In this document: piece by piece, positions 50,101 to 63,284 of the stretch
Layout: each line of letters opens with the position of its first letter
How positions within the stretch are numbered: the stretch's first letter is position 1
Origin: Capsaspora owczarzaki ATCC 30864
Taxonomy: Eukaryota > Opisthokonta > Filasterea
DNA length: 64,000 nt
Direction of reading: 5' to 3'
NCBI RefSeq assembly: GCF_000151315.2
Contig: NW_011887305.1
Location: 516,458-580,457 of the forward strand
The notes under the pieces: model-generated
Database searches by the model: none
What the model was told of the DNA's origin: nothing
Seen by the model: only the letters and a program-made list of their open reading frames with translations
Program-made: the position numbers and the translations under genes

Positions 50101-50324
50101 TGCTTGAGCACTTGCTCAACCGTGCCACTGAAACAAGCAAAGAAGGCTCAGAGTGGAAGTTTAACATCATCCAGCGACTCGCACGGCCGGTTGTTATTCC
50201 TGGAGACCCGTTCAGCGCAACCACCTTGTTTGGCGGCGCCGTCTACCAACGAATTCACGACTACATTGCGCAAGGGCCGTTCGCGGCTCAAGGCACAATG
50301 GCTGTATCTACTCTTGAAGCGTAA
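47141..50324 (+). CDS. PSMD5: PSMD5 (S5b), 26S proteasome assembly chaperone
   Basis: Twelve exons in phase: 47141-47531, 47777-47925, 48037-48084, 48189-48269, 48384-48473, 48559-48635, 48736-48907, 49003-49155, 49242-49331, 49433-49706, 49859-49980 and 50079-50324 (TAA), giving 630 aa. Introns 10 and 11 use GC donors (AG|GCAAGT and AG|GCGAGT). The protein is an armadillo/HEAT-type helical repeat protein: LLNYLNPGNPESVWELTVQV, PFVIQGFHHPYVGVRTLSIL, VNLVELAGELLITPAGNRLA, AAIDTLGCIGSTSSGFELI and DVRFAAFNVLYAIAAHSWGQ, ending LLNRATETSKEGSEWKF. This matches PSMD5, which escorts the Rpt1-Rpt2-Rpn1 base module. An N-terminal extension with polyQ (residues 1-130) is absent from the human protein (504 aa). 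Confidence 0.9.
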
Positions 50325-50456
50325 TTTTTGTGTCATTTGTTGCAATGGAAGAACAACAAAAAGGATTCATTCGACATTGACATTCACGTCACACAAAGAC
50401 ACATTGCAACTCAACGTCACCACGACATACACACACACACATACGAGGCAGAGGTG

Positions 50457-52122
50457 TTACAACTGCGTTGACGACGGAGGGCCAACAAACCAGGCTCCGC
50501 CAGACGGGGCAGATTGTTGATCAGCCTGCGGACCGGCAGAGTACATGAAGGGATCGACCATTGCTGCAGCGGACGCGTTGGAAGCAGCATGAGAGGTCTC
50601 GGCTTGGTGTTGAACCGGCTGCAGCAACATGGCGGGAAGGTCGTTTCCATGACTGCGGGTGTTTGAGCCCGTGCTGTTCTGCATGGCCATGCGGCGCTGG
50701 CGCGCCTCAGCTTGTGCCGACAACTGGCGCGCAGGTGGTTGCGCTGCTGCGACAGGAGCTGGGGCAGCCAACGTGGCAGGGTTGTAGACGTCTTGCGGAC
50801 TGAAAGCGGGCTGCTCGACTGGCGGTTGTGCGTGTGGCTGCAGGTGTTGCTGCTGTTGCTGCGGTTGCTGCTGGTACTGGTAGCCCGCTTCGGGTTGGTA
50901 GTGCTGCGATGAGCTGAGCGACGCATTGTGCTGAGGCTGCTGCTGCGGCTGGGCGTATTGATCATACGTGGTTGCCTGATCAAACTGTTGGGGTGGCTGG
51001 TGGAACTGATTCGTGTACTGGTCCACATGGTGTTGGGAATGCTGTTGGGAATGCTGTTGGGAATGCTGTTGTTGCGGCTGCTGCTGCTGCTGTTGCTGCT
51101 GATGCTGATGCTGGAAATCATACTGCTGCTGCTGAGGCTGAGATTCAGCAGCCGGAACATGAGATCCACCAGCACCGCGGCGATTGGTGAACATGTCGTT
51201 CGCATAGGCGTCATCGTCGAGCACGTCACGGTCGTCGTAACGAGGCTGTGCGTTTTGAGCAGGCTGCTCGTGGTAGTCGTCCCATGTTGACGCCGCAACA
51301 GCCCCGCCGTCGTGTGGCTGGAGGTGTTGGTGCACTCCTTGTGATGCCTCGAAATCGCCCGCAGGGTCAAAGTGCGGGTCATAACCTGCCACGCGAGCAT
51401 CCGCTGCAGGAGCGAACGTGCTGGTGGTCTGAGGCTGGAAAGCGGGAGGTTGCCAAGACGCCTGTTGCACCTGCCCTTGATGGTCACCCTGGTGGTGGTG
51501 GTGTTGTGGCGGCGACGGCTGCTGCTGCTGCGGCTGTTGCAAGGAAATCGAGCGAGGCTGTTGCCGAGGCGAGCCGACGGGTGCGCCAGCTTCACGTGCT
51601 GCTGCTGGTGGTTGGCGGGGAGAGTGGGGCGCTGCCTGCGGCGAGTGCTGCGAAGACTGGTGGCCACCAAACGCGTCACCAGAAGGGCTGCCGTGGTGCT
51701 CAAACGTCGATCGAGGGGCATTGTACAAGTCGTGCCCAAAGTCGGCACGCTGCGAGCTGGCCATCGATGGCGCCATCGAGAAGGACGAGATCCCATAGTC
51801 TTGCATCGTTGAAGTTGTTGCCTGCGGTGGGACTGAAGTAGCACGCTGAGACCCGGGCTGCTGGCCAATGTCGTGAGCGCCGTACTCGGGAATCGGCGCG
51901 CCAACATTGTGTGAGGCGACACCAAGCGAGGCAAGTCCGCCAGCTGCCCCTGAGACGGATCGAGCTGCTGCTGGCTGCTGGTTGTAAGCGGGCGGCTGGT
52001 TGGAAGAGACGCCAGCGACTTGACGGCCAGAAGCAGCAAACTGCTGATGCTGGGGTTGATGCTGATGCTGCTGATGGTGCTGGTGGTGTTGCTGGTGGTG
52101 TTGCTGTTGCTGGTGTTGCTGT

Positions 52123-52154
<32 letters not shown>

Positions 52155-55100
52155 CTGTTGTTGTTGGACAAACTGGCGCTGACGAGAGTCGGCAAGGATT
52201 TGACGAAGCTTCTTGTTGGCAGTCTGGCACTCGGCCATCTTGTACTTGAGCTGGTTAAGTTGCTCGGTGCGCTGCGAGTCGGTAAACTCCAAATCGCTAA
52301 TCTTGCCGAGCAAGGTGGCCTCCTGGTCGCGCATGGAGGCAGCCAGCGTATCGTAATCCGCAAAGGAACGGGCGAGCTCGGCCTCCTTGTTTCCAAGCTG
52401 GGATTGCAGATTGGTCAGGCTCTGCTGAAGCATGCCGGCATCGCTGGTCAGCGAGACAATTCTGTGCTGCAAGGACGCAGAGTCGGACTCGAGTTCCTGC
52501 ACTCGCGCATCGGAAGCGGCCAGCTGGTCCTTGGCAGTGTTGTTGGCGCGAATGTACTCTTTAATCTCGGACTCGTACTCGGCCTTCTTGTCCTCAATCA
52601 CCTCGGTAAGCGTGGCGACTTGGCGCTTGAGCTTTTCGTTCTCGGCGGTCGCTGGGCGGGCCACCTTTTGCTTTTCCATCTGGCCATGCAGCGCCTGGAT
52701 TTCATCTTGCAGCCCGCGCAGTTTGGCTTCGCTGTCCTGGGCTCGCTGCTGGAGCGCGGCCTCCTGCTCCTTGTACCGCAAAAGCTCTGCTTCGATTTCG
52801 GCCTGTCGCTTGATTGCGTGGTGTCGCGTGGAAGATGCGACCCCAGAACGAGTGGAGGACGCCAGACCGCTCTCGCCAGCCCCGCCGTCGACGCTGGCCG
52901 TCTGTCCAGCATCATCCTCCAGGCCGTCATCGGCGTGGGACGGATGAGCGGCCAACTCGTCCATGCTGCGCTTGAGATGCTCCAGCTCTGCTTTGGCAGC
53001 ATTGCAGGCCGTCTCGCTCGCCCTCAGCTCCTTTGAGAGGGCGTCGATCCGACGGTCGCGATCCTGTTCGGCCTCGCGGAGTCGTTGCTTGCTAGAAACG
53101 AGCTCGTTGCTGACAGCAACGTGAGCTGCTCCGCTCTCCTCGAGCGTGGTCTGAAGCTGGGCCACTTGGCGATCGAGCGTGTTGCGAACGCGCTCGAGGT
53201 TGAGAGCTTCGTCGGTCTTCTTGGCAAGGGCGTCCTTCAGCTGCATAATGTTTTGGTACTCGGCAGCCTGGTGCTGAAGCTGCTGCACGGCCTCCGTGTG
53301 CTTGGTGCGCATCACGTTCAGCTGGTCTTCGACCGCCGTGCGCCTTTGAACCTCGCCTTGGTAGGCACGCTGAAGGTCGCCAACGCGGCTATCGCTGGCC
53401 TGCAATGATTGCTGGAATTGCATGAGCTGGAGTTGGTCCTCGTGTTGGCGAGTCATAAAGGTCTGGACTTGCTCCTTGAGACGAGTGGCTTCGGCTGTGG
53501 CAATCTGCGACTGACGCTGTGCGTCGCCAATCTTTTGTGCTTGCAGATCCAGCTCACTGGCCAGCTGCTTGCAGCGTGAGTCGGCCTGGCTGGCGGCAGC
53601 AGTCGCTGCAGCCAACTGTCGCTCCACTTCGGCAACGCGAGCATTGGCGGCGGCGCCAGAGGGACCAGGTGTGCTGGGAGTGCTGCGGACAATCCACACA
53701 ATGGCAACAATGGCGAGCCCAATGGCAGACGAGATGCCGATTTGCCAGTAAATGTTGCTGGAAAGCTCACTCCAGAAGGCGGTGGAAGCCTTGGCCGGTG
53801 GTGCTGCGGCGGCTTCGTCTTGCTGCTGCTGTTGTTGCTGCTGCTGCTGCGGGGGCGAGATTGAGGGTCGAGAGTCGGCAGCGCGATGGCGATTGCCGGG
53901 AACGTGTCGGTGGGGCGGAACTGGAGGTTCAAACGGCTCCAGATTTTGGAGACGTTCGGCTTCAGCTTGTTGCTCGCGCTCAATGCGATCGCGCTCAGCC
54001 TGCTGCTCAAACTCGAGCTTGACTGCCTGTGCGCGCTCGGCTTGTGCGACAATTTCAGCTTCAATAGCTGCCTGGCGGGCTCGCTCGGCTTCGAGGCGCG
54101 CTTGCTCGGCTTCCTGGTGAGCTCGTTCGGCTTCCTGGCGCGCTTGTTCGGCTTGCTCGGCCTCAAACAGTTTCTGGAGACGCTGCTGCTCTTCAATGGC
54201 TGCAGCGTCGGCTGCTTCTTGAGCTGCAGCAGCTTCTTGAGCTTGAATCCGCAGCTGCTCTGCTTGGTCTTGCAGCAGCTGGTCTGCGTCCATCTCGCTG
54301 TTTTCGATGCGCTCTACACTGTCAGTCGCATCGTGGTAGGTAGGCTCGACAGTCACCACAGTTGTTTCCTCAGCAGCGGACTCGGTTGCAGACGGCACAG
54401 CAGCGGTTGAGGCATCGGCCACTGCAGGAGCAGAGTCGGCTTGGGTAGAAGCCAGCGCAACTTCCATGTCATGGTGAGCGGCTTCCATCTCGCGGAGGTG
54501 GTCGGCACGCTCCAGATCAGCCAGCATCTGCTCGACGTCCTCGTCGGCGAGAGCTTGCTCGGATTGCTCGACTTCTTTGGCAACAATGGATGGCGTCTCC
54601 TCCGCAACCGACACCACGTCGGTGGGCTCTGGGGCATGGCCCACACTGGAGTCGCTGGCAGCGTCTGCGACGGCAGCAGTTTCAACCGAGACGAGCTCCT
54701 CGGCGGCGAGCTCGGGCGTTTCGAGCTCGAGCAGCTCTGGGGTCTCGAGCGCAAGCAGCTCGGGGGTTTCGATGGCTTGCTGCACGCCAGGCGTCGTCTC
54801 GGCCGAGTTTGCAAGTAAAGTGGCAGTGGCACTCTCGGCTTCAGCAGTGGGTCCGGCAGCCGAGGCCTGGCTGAGAATGTCCACCGTTTCAGTCGCAACA
54901 AGGGCAGGAGCTGTGGCTGTCGACGAAGAAGGAGCAGCCACGACGGTCGTCGTAGGAATCGCAAGCCTGGTAGCAGTGCCACTCAGTTGCTCAAACAGCT
55001 GTTCGGCGGGATGGACAATCTCTTCCAGGAAAATGGCGAGCGCCGGAGGGTGCTTGAACGTGTTGGTGTCGAGCAGATTCGCGCAACGCGCCACCAGTGA

Positions 55101-56267
55101 CTTGACGAGCTGTGCAGCACGCTGCCCGAACGCCGCACCCCCGCGCTTCAAGCTGCTGTTGGCGATCGACTTGATCTTGCCAAGCTCGCGCTGCAACGTG
55201 TCAAACTGGTTTCGCTCCGTCAAGGACGCCCCGGCGAACGGGTCTGTCGACGGCGCTTGTTGCTCATCAGGTGGATTGCTCGCGGCCGCACCTTCTTCAA
55301 CAGGAGCAACATAGTACGGCGCAAACCCGGTGACAAGAAACGTGGCGTCAGAGAACACCGAGCTCTCCAGGACATACTCGGGGCTAAAGCGGCCACGAAC
55401 GCCGTTCTTTTCTGCTCCAATTGCGTTTACACAAAATGCATGTGTTGAGATTCAGGTGGGATTGACCGTGAATTTCGTGTCACAAAAAACAGAACCAGAG
55501 TGAGTTGCTGCGTTTCACTTCGAACCAGTGTCAACACCCCGCCGTGTGAGAGCGACTGAGCACCACACCAACAGAACAACCAGCATAACAACGTTCAGCA
55601 AAAAAACACAAAACTTGCCTCCGATCCAGACTTCCAGCTCCTCGCTCTTGGCAAAGACGGTCATCGTGTCCCCCGGATCAAAGCGCAGCAGCGGACCCCA
55701 GGACGCGAGTGCTTCGGCGGGGTCTTCCGCGACGCTGCTGGGACTGCCATCCTGCTGCTGTTGTTCTTGTTGTCGTGGTGCGTTCTGCTTGTTGGCCATC
55801 TGGGACGCGTGCTGCAACTGTGGTCGCGGAGCTCGCCGCGCAAAGACTCGCGAGATCGCTTCTATTGAAACAACCAAACGAAGTGAGTGAGTGCACCATC
55901 AGACGTGCTCCGATCGACGCCTTGGACAGCGGAATCGGGAATGAGCAACGCAAAGCACAGACATGCAAAATGAGGAGGAGCCGGAGCTGGAGCTTGGGTG
56001 GGGGAGGAGAAGTCGAGCTGGAGTGGTCTTCTTACTTGTGCACGTCTCGTCGGCGCAGGCAAAGGTCGGCATCGACGTCAGACCCGATGGACTGTCTGCT
56101 GCGTTGGGCTGCGCAGAGACGAGCATCGAGGCAGCGAGCGCGATCGCAGCAGCCAGGGCAACCGCGAGCAACCGCAGCGATGATGAGCTGGCAGCAGCAG
56201 CCGTTGTCGTTCTGCGTCGCCCAGCAGCAGCAGCGTCGTCTCGCCGGCGCTGCTGAAGTGTCGCCAT
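50457..56267 (-). CDS. TANGO1/MIA3-like ER exit-site protein, 1809 aa
   Basis: Three exons: 56267-56036, 55861-55619 and 55411-50457 (TAA). Intron 2 has a GC donor (GGAG|GCAAGT). Residues 30-51 are a signal peptide (LRLLAVALAAAIALAASMLV). A MIA-type SH3-like luminal domain follows: FACADETCTKAISRVF, a Q-rich insert, LRFDPGDTMTVFAK, EVWIGG and GVRGRFSPEYVLES. The C-x4-C pair of the family is kept; the second disulfide is not seen. Then come an E/A/Q-rich helical luminal region, a single transmembrane helix (about 713-735, IGISSAIGLAIVAIVWIV), long cytosolic coiled coils (about 745-1190) and a P/Q/H-rich disordered C-terminus, the arrangement of TANGO1, whose proline-rich tail binds Sec23 to export bulky cargo. 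Sequence conservation outside the SH3 is weak, so orthology is inferred from architecture. Confidence 0.8.
52080..52165 (-). repeat. CAG/CAA polyQ coding microsatellite in the TANGO1-like gene
   Basis: Dense GCTGTTGCTG-type runs encode glutamine/histidine tracts at the start of the disordered C-terminal region. A further cluster lies at 51040-51135. Confidence 0.85.
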
Positions 56268-56546
56268 GGTTTTGTTGTTTGTGTTCAACGCAACGTCGCA
56301 GCCGTCTTTCGCAAGCAGGATCTTCTTGGACGGGAATGAAAAAAAAAAAAAAAGGCGCCAAAAACAATCTGGCTGAAGGAGAACTGCAATGCACTTGCTT
56401 TTGTACTTACAACCACACAGTAGTGTACTTAGTATGCTTGGAGCGTAAACGGGCAAACATCAGAAACGTAAGACAAACGAAAATTATCGGATTGTATTTT
56501 GTTTTTTTCTATTCAAATTTGGTGTCTATGTGCTGGGTGTCTGTGT

Positions 56547-58264
<1,718 letters not shown>

Positions 58265-58545
58265 GACGGAAGAAATTAAAACTGGAGTGAAATGGAGTGA
58301 AAGGTGAAATGAATGTCAAGGTAGAAGACGACCGTGCCGTTGGGTCGTGATAATGGCAGGTCGAAGTCACAATTGGAGGAGGAAGGGGAAATTGCTCGAG
58401 ATGCCGCGAGATGCCGAGTCCACAAGATGGGCCTGTCTTTCGAAGGCTGATTTGTCCATGCAAAACTTGGCTGAACGCTGGAAGAAACTTTCAATTGGGT
58501 GGAAAATTGTCTACGGTTTGCATCCAAGCACTTCAACGATTGGCG

Positions 58546-60207
58546 TTAGACATAGCCAACATAAAGCGATTCAAACTGCACATCTCGAGAAGACTTGCTG
58601 GCTCGAACTTGAACCTGCCAACCGGCGCGCATTTGTCGGATGACAGGATGATTGGCTGGCAGGATTGTCACAAGCTCGAGGCTCGAATTGACAAAAGTCG
58701 GTTTTGCTGAAAATTCGTATTGAACAGCGCCTTGCTCATTTCGGATAATCAAATCAAAGCCGCTGCTGCCGTTGCTGTCGAAACGGTTTCCCATGTCACG
58801 AAACACTTGAATTGCTTTCACACGAACCGAACCTCCATCAATCCTTTGAGGTAGTGTGACTTTCAGAATACGCTCGGGGGAATCATAAAAATGCGATCGC
58901 TTGGTGTGCTGCACGCCTTGCCAGTAGTGCGCTTCGTCCATAATGAGCTCGGCAATCTCGGCTGGCAGTGCTGGTAGAGATGTGGGTTGATCCTCCAGCG
59001 CCAGTCCACTGCTCAGCAAGTGAAACACGTTCTGAAGGTCTTCAGCAGTTGCCAATCGTGGACGCGAGGAGAATACAAGAGGGTTGATCTGCGTGTCGAT
59101 CCTGCGCACGAACAAGCAAAGTGAATGAGCACTCAGCGGGGCAACTCCTTTGGTTGGAGCACAAATCGTTCGGACAAACAACGAACAAAAGTCTATTCAG
59201 AGTTCGGTTGACTTGACGCGCTTCACCAATCGCTTGAAGACCAGCCTTGCCAATGAAATTGAATCGTATACTATCGCTTAAAGAGTGAGCAAGGTATGTC
59301 TGAGCCTCGCCCAACGACCGAGACCAGCAAGCAAAGCGCACAGCAACTTACTCGAGCCACCACAGCTGTTTGTTCACCATGAGTGCCCCAGCGATTGCCT
59401 GCGCTCCAATGTCACCAATCTGATTGTCACCAAGACTGTCCATCCCTCCATCAGTGAGCACTCTGTGTCATCTGTGAATCATTCACACACATGCATCAGT
59501 CAAAGTGAGATGTCTTACTGGAGAGAACTCAGCGTCGTGTTCACTTTGAGTGCCTCGGCAATCGCCTGCGCTCCAGCATCGCCAATTTGATTCTTATTCA
59601 GACTGTCCATCCCACCCTCCGTCGGTGAGCACTCCTAGTACATTTGACTTGACCCACTCACAAGCACCAGTAGATGCGAAATGACATACTTGAGCCAATC
59701 CAGCGTCTTGTTCACTTTGAGAGCTTCAGCGATTGCGTGCGCTCCAGCATCGCCAAGCCGATTCTCTTCCAGACTGTCCATCTCCTCCATGAATGAGCAC
59801 TCGTCTGAATCACCCACTCTCATGCGCCGACAAGAGTGAGATGCCTCACTCAAGAGAAGTCAGCGTCGTGTTCACTTTGAGTGCCTCAGCAACGGCCTGC
59901 AATCCAGCATCGCCAATCTGATTCTGGTACAGACTGTTCATCTCCTCCGTCAGTGAGCCACTCTTATCGCTCTGTGCTGCATCACCCGCTCACGTGCATC
60001 AGTCAAAAGAAGCTGCCTTACTCGAGCTCCTTCAGCGTCGTGTTCACTTTGAATGCTTCAGCAATCGCTCGCGCTCCAGCATCGTCAATCTGCTTTTTGT
60101 GCAGACTGTCCCTCCATTTCGTCAGTAGCACCTCGGCTTTTATCTTACACGAGCTTTTCACTCGCATTGTTGACTTGGTCGTACAGCTCTCGCTGTCTTT
60201 CAGTCAT
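58546..60207 (-). CDS. LRR protein with F-box-like C-terminal domain (copy B, intact)
   Basis: Eight exons: 60207-60149, five repeat exons of exactly 84 nt (60105-60022, 59933-59850, 59773-59690, 59602-59519, 59435-59352), one 90-nt divergent repeat exon (59276-59187) and a terminal exon 59101-58546 (TAA). They sum to 1125 nt, 374 aa. Each repeat exon encodes a ribonuclease-inhibitor-type LRR (QIGDAGAQAIAEALKVNTTL). The last exon begins IDTQINPLVFSSRPRLATAE, then LPALPAEIAELIMDEAHYW and a beta-rich region (RVKAIQVFRDMGN, FDLIIRNEQGAVQYEF, IRQMRAGWQVQVRASKSSRD). It is paralogous to 2893-4873 in exon phase, repeat sequence and terminal domain. The LPxLPAEI helix resembles an F-box or fungal F-box-like start (inference). 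Function is unknown. Confidence 0.85.
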
Positions 60208-60560
60208 GCTCTCGCTGTCTTTCAGTCATGCTCTGATACGAATGCATTGGAAGCACTCAGAACAACGAAACAAAAAAAAGGTTGTAACTTGGAAGTGACT
60301 CGACGTCAGTGTCTTCTCTCCAGATTTTGTGCTCGACATTCACATCGCTGGTGAGCAAAAGTAGCTGGGAACATGAATCAGATTCTCGTGAGCCAGAAGT
60401 TGAAGATGTCAAAACAATAGGGAGGATATTGTAGATTTATCAGATTCAGTGACACCGTCTCTCCTCCCTTCGACCCTCAGTGCACAAAGTCATTTTACTT
60501 TTCTTTTTGCTTGGTTGCTCAGACAGAGGAGGTCAGTCCTTTCCAACGCAAAACTCAATC
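60208..60560. promoter_or_regulatory. Head-to-head intergenic region, LRR copy B(-) / SH3BGRL-like(+)
   Basis: 353 bp between divergent starts. A 22-bp direct duplication (ctctcgctgtctttcagtcatg) at the left edge duplicates the LRR gene's start codon context. No other motif recognised. Confidence 0.45.
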
Positions 60561-61195
60561 ATGTCCGACATTGTCGTCTACTACTCTGAAGTCTCTGGCA
60601 ACCAGCAGGTGAGTCTCCCGCCGCCGCCGCCACTCCCATCGGCAGCACTCCGTGTACTCTGTGCTTTTGGGGGTTCCTTCTTGCATCCTGTTGCGCGGAT
60701 GGCCCAGTGTTTCAACGTCAGATTGTGCACAGATTGAAATTTTTTCCTTTTTTTTCTTTTTTTCTTTTTTTTTTCAGTTTGAGAGGTTGTTGCCCCGCCG
60801 CGTTGCGACTCAACCACCCGCGCCTTTGTCCCGATGCTCTTCTCCTTGCTTTCTCTTCCTTCAACGCTGCTCGCTGTCAAAACGCAACCCCAAAACGGCG
60901 AAACGATGACGCGTCAAACAGAAATAAAAAAAATGCGATGTCAAATTTTTTGTATTTTTCGTGACTTTTTTTTTTTTTTTTTTTGTTTGGTTTCTTTATT
61001 CCAACGTTGATCGCTTTGATGACGGCGGTTTTTTTTTCCCCCTCCATTTGACTGTCGCTGCGTGAATGCGAGTTTGTGTTTCTGTCTTTTGCGTGTGGCG
61101 TTCATTTTGTGCACGACAAAAGAACAAAAAGAACGACTTTTTGCAAAAAAAAAAAAAAAAAAAATCTTGTTGAATGAACATTAAAAAAATTCGCT

Positions 61196-61230
<35 letters not shown>

Positions 61231-61757
61231 TAAAGATCGCTTTTCGGCCAGATTTGGAATTGAAAATGTTTGTTTCGTTTGCGTTGATTTTTTTTTTTTT
61301 TTCAACTTTGCGTTTCAAAAAGTCAGACTTTGTTTAAGTTGTAATTTTGTGATCAACATTTGCTGATACCAAAAAAATATGAACTGATGGATTGCTGTTT
61401 GAATGAATGAATGAATGAATGAATCAGGTCAAGAAGAACACCCAGTCGCTCTTCTTCATGTTCGACGGCAAGAAGATTGCCTACAAGAAGGTCGACGTCT
61501 CGATCGACGACGCTGGCAAGAACTACATGCAGTCCAAGAGCCACAAGCGCGACCTTCCCCAGGTCTTTGTCAACGGCGAGTTCAAGGGCGTACGTATTCG
61601 TTTTGGTTGTTGTGAAGGGTTTGATCGGCGAGGATTCGAGTCGCTGACGCTCGTGTGTTTGGCTTTTGCTTTGTTTGTTTGTTTTTTTCCACTTCAGGTT
61701 TACGACGACGTCGTCGAGGCTAACGAGTCTGGCGAGCTTGAGAAGTTCCTGTCGTAA
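60561..61757 (+). CDS. SH3BGRL-family thioredoxin-fold protein
   Basis: Three exons in phase: 60561-60608, 61428-61589 and 61698-61757 (TAA), giving 89 aa, the normal size for SH3BGRL/SH3BGRL3. The protein reads MSDIVVYYSEVSGNQQ, VKKNTQSLFFMFDGKKIAYK, KVDVSIDDAGKNYM, LPQVFVNGEFKG and YDDVVEANESGELEKFLS. This is the glutaredoxin-like fold with the cis-proline loop (LPQVFVNG) but without the CPxC redox motif at the N-terminus, as in SH3BGRL proteins. Intron 1 (60609-61427, 819 bp) is crowded with A and T runs (to about 30 nt) and ends in a GAAT repeat; it is larger than the whole coding sequence. The exact paralogue (L, L2, L3) is not resolved. Confidence 0.88.
60970..61230. repeat. Homopolymer A/T runs in SH3BGRL-like intron 1
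   Basis: T runs at about 60967-60984 and 61199-61229 and an A run at 61145-61164 occupy the intron, followed by a GAAT tetranucleotide repeat at about 61400-61424 next to the acceptor. Confidence 0.8.
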
Positions 61758-61893
61758 AGCACCTTCCCTTCTGTTTCTTTTTCTTTTTTTTTTTGCGATT
61801 GTGCTGTTCGATTGTAAATCCTTGCCGCTTGAATTTATGATCAATGAAGGAAGCAATTTCGCAATCAACAACGAACGGAACATTGGCCATGCT

Positions 61894-63284
61894 TCACTTC
61901 CGACACCGAGCTTCAACCAAACGCACGACATGCTCTGGAACATTCGGCATTCCCACGTAGCCTGGAAAATAGTTGACATCAATCACGACATTCTCGCCCG
62001 TATCAGAGTCAATCACAACATCGATTCCAAACAGGGAGAGTTGCTATTTTCGAGGCGACGGTGTGAGACTGGTGAGTTTTTGGGGCGGGAAATAGTTGGC
62101 AAAAGTCAACCAGAGGAATCTTACCAGACAGTCGCCCACTTCTTGCGCAAGACGCTGTAAGGTATTGACAGAGATTGAGCGCGCAGTTGTTGTTGCTGTT
62201 GTTGTTGCTGCTGCTGCGGCCGCTTGGTGCAGAGGCGATGTTGACGTTGCTTTCGAAATGGTACTGCTATCGAAGCGAACGAGTCCAGTCTCAGTGTCTG
62301 AGGTGTTCAAATTCCCAGCAGAGACATGAGCACAAGCAGATCACACCATGCACCAACCCCTCCTTGACGACCACGCTCAGCCAAACCTTTGTCAGACAAG
62401 TCGCGAATCGACTTGCGCTGCACGTCGTGAACGGCAGATCCAATCACAAAGATCTTGTGCAAAACACCACCGTGGTTGACAAACTGCTGCGCTACAATCG
62501 TGCTGCCAACGGGTGCTTCGGCTACAAACTCTGCGAGGCCGGCTACGGTCGACGCGATGGCCATTTGATGCGCATCGGTTGTGAGACCGACGAATTTGCA
62601 AACTGTGCAAGCAGCCCATCAAATCAATCAGTCACAACGCTCCCCTTATGCATAGAACCACACCTTGCCATCCATCAAAGAACACAACCCAAAAACCATA
62701 CCAACAGGCAACTTGACATGCGAACTCGCCAATTGCACTCGCAGCGCATCAACGTTGTCAGCCTTCGGTGTACCAGCAGTTTTGATTGTTGCAGAATTCG
62801 GAATGGTCCACTGGCATGTCCCAGGATGATGATTCTCGATTGCTTCACTGAGCCTTGCAAAGTAGCGCTCGCGATGGAGCAGCGAATCAGCGGCTTCAAT
62901 CGGATCGATCACTGGAATAGCCGGGCATCCAGGCGCAGCCAGCATCTGCTCAAATACCAATGCCAATTCCCCAAAGCATAAGCCATGCATGCTTTTTCAA
63001 TGTCCATTGATTCATAGAATTCAGAGCCGCTAAGAAATGGCTGCGTCATCACTGTAAAACACTCTGCGTACTTGCTGCAGCCACTCGCGCATCTCGACTG
63101 CCGATGGATCCGGGCCATACGCCCTGTGGAGTATGCAATCGAGAGACTGGAACTCTTCCACCGTGGTCGTCTTTGCATCGAGCTTGACTTGGCTGATTTT
63201 GTGCGCTGCGAACGCATCCAAGACTGCTGGCCAGTCAAACTTGCGCTGCTTGGCCTCTGACAACCACCACCCGATCTTGATCAT
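61894..63284 (-). CDS. ITPK1: Inositol-tetrakisphosphate 1-kinase (ITPK1)
   Basis: Five exons in phase: 63284-63072, 62945-62702, 62602-62387, 62297-62125 and 62043-61894 (TGA), giving 331 aa. The ATP-grasp inositol kinase family is recognised by MIKIGWWLSEAKQRKFDW, the short PVIDPIEAADSLLHRERY, CKFVGLTTDAHQMAIAST, VAQQFVNHGGVLHKIFVIG, VQRKSIRDLSD and the metal-binding SLFGIDVVIDSDTGENVVID with VNYFPGYVG. It phosphorylates inositol 3,4,5,6-tetrakisphosphate and related isomers in the pathway to InsP6. A disordered A/T/Q-rich insert of about 25 residues (62190-62240) sits before LQRLAQEVGDCL. ATG 63284 is the first ATG in the conserved frame. Confidence 0.94.

Noticed and set aside
50417-52396. 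659-codon alternative frame on the minus strand
   Set aside because: It is a shifted frame of the TANGO1-like Q/P-rich tail, composed of S, R, T and N runs with no motif.
52020-53036. 338-codon plus-strand frame
   Set aside because: Antisense of the TANGO1-like coiled coils; leucine-rich only because CAG reads CTG on the other strand.
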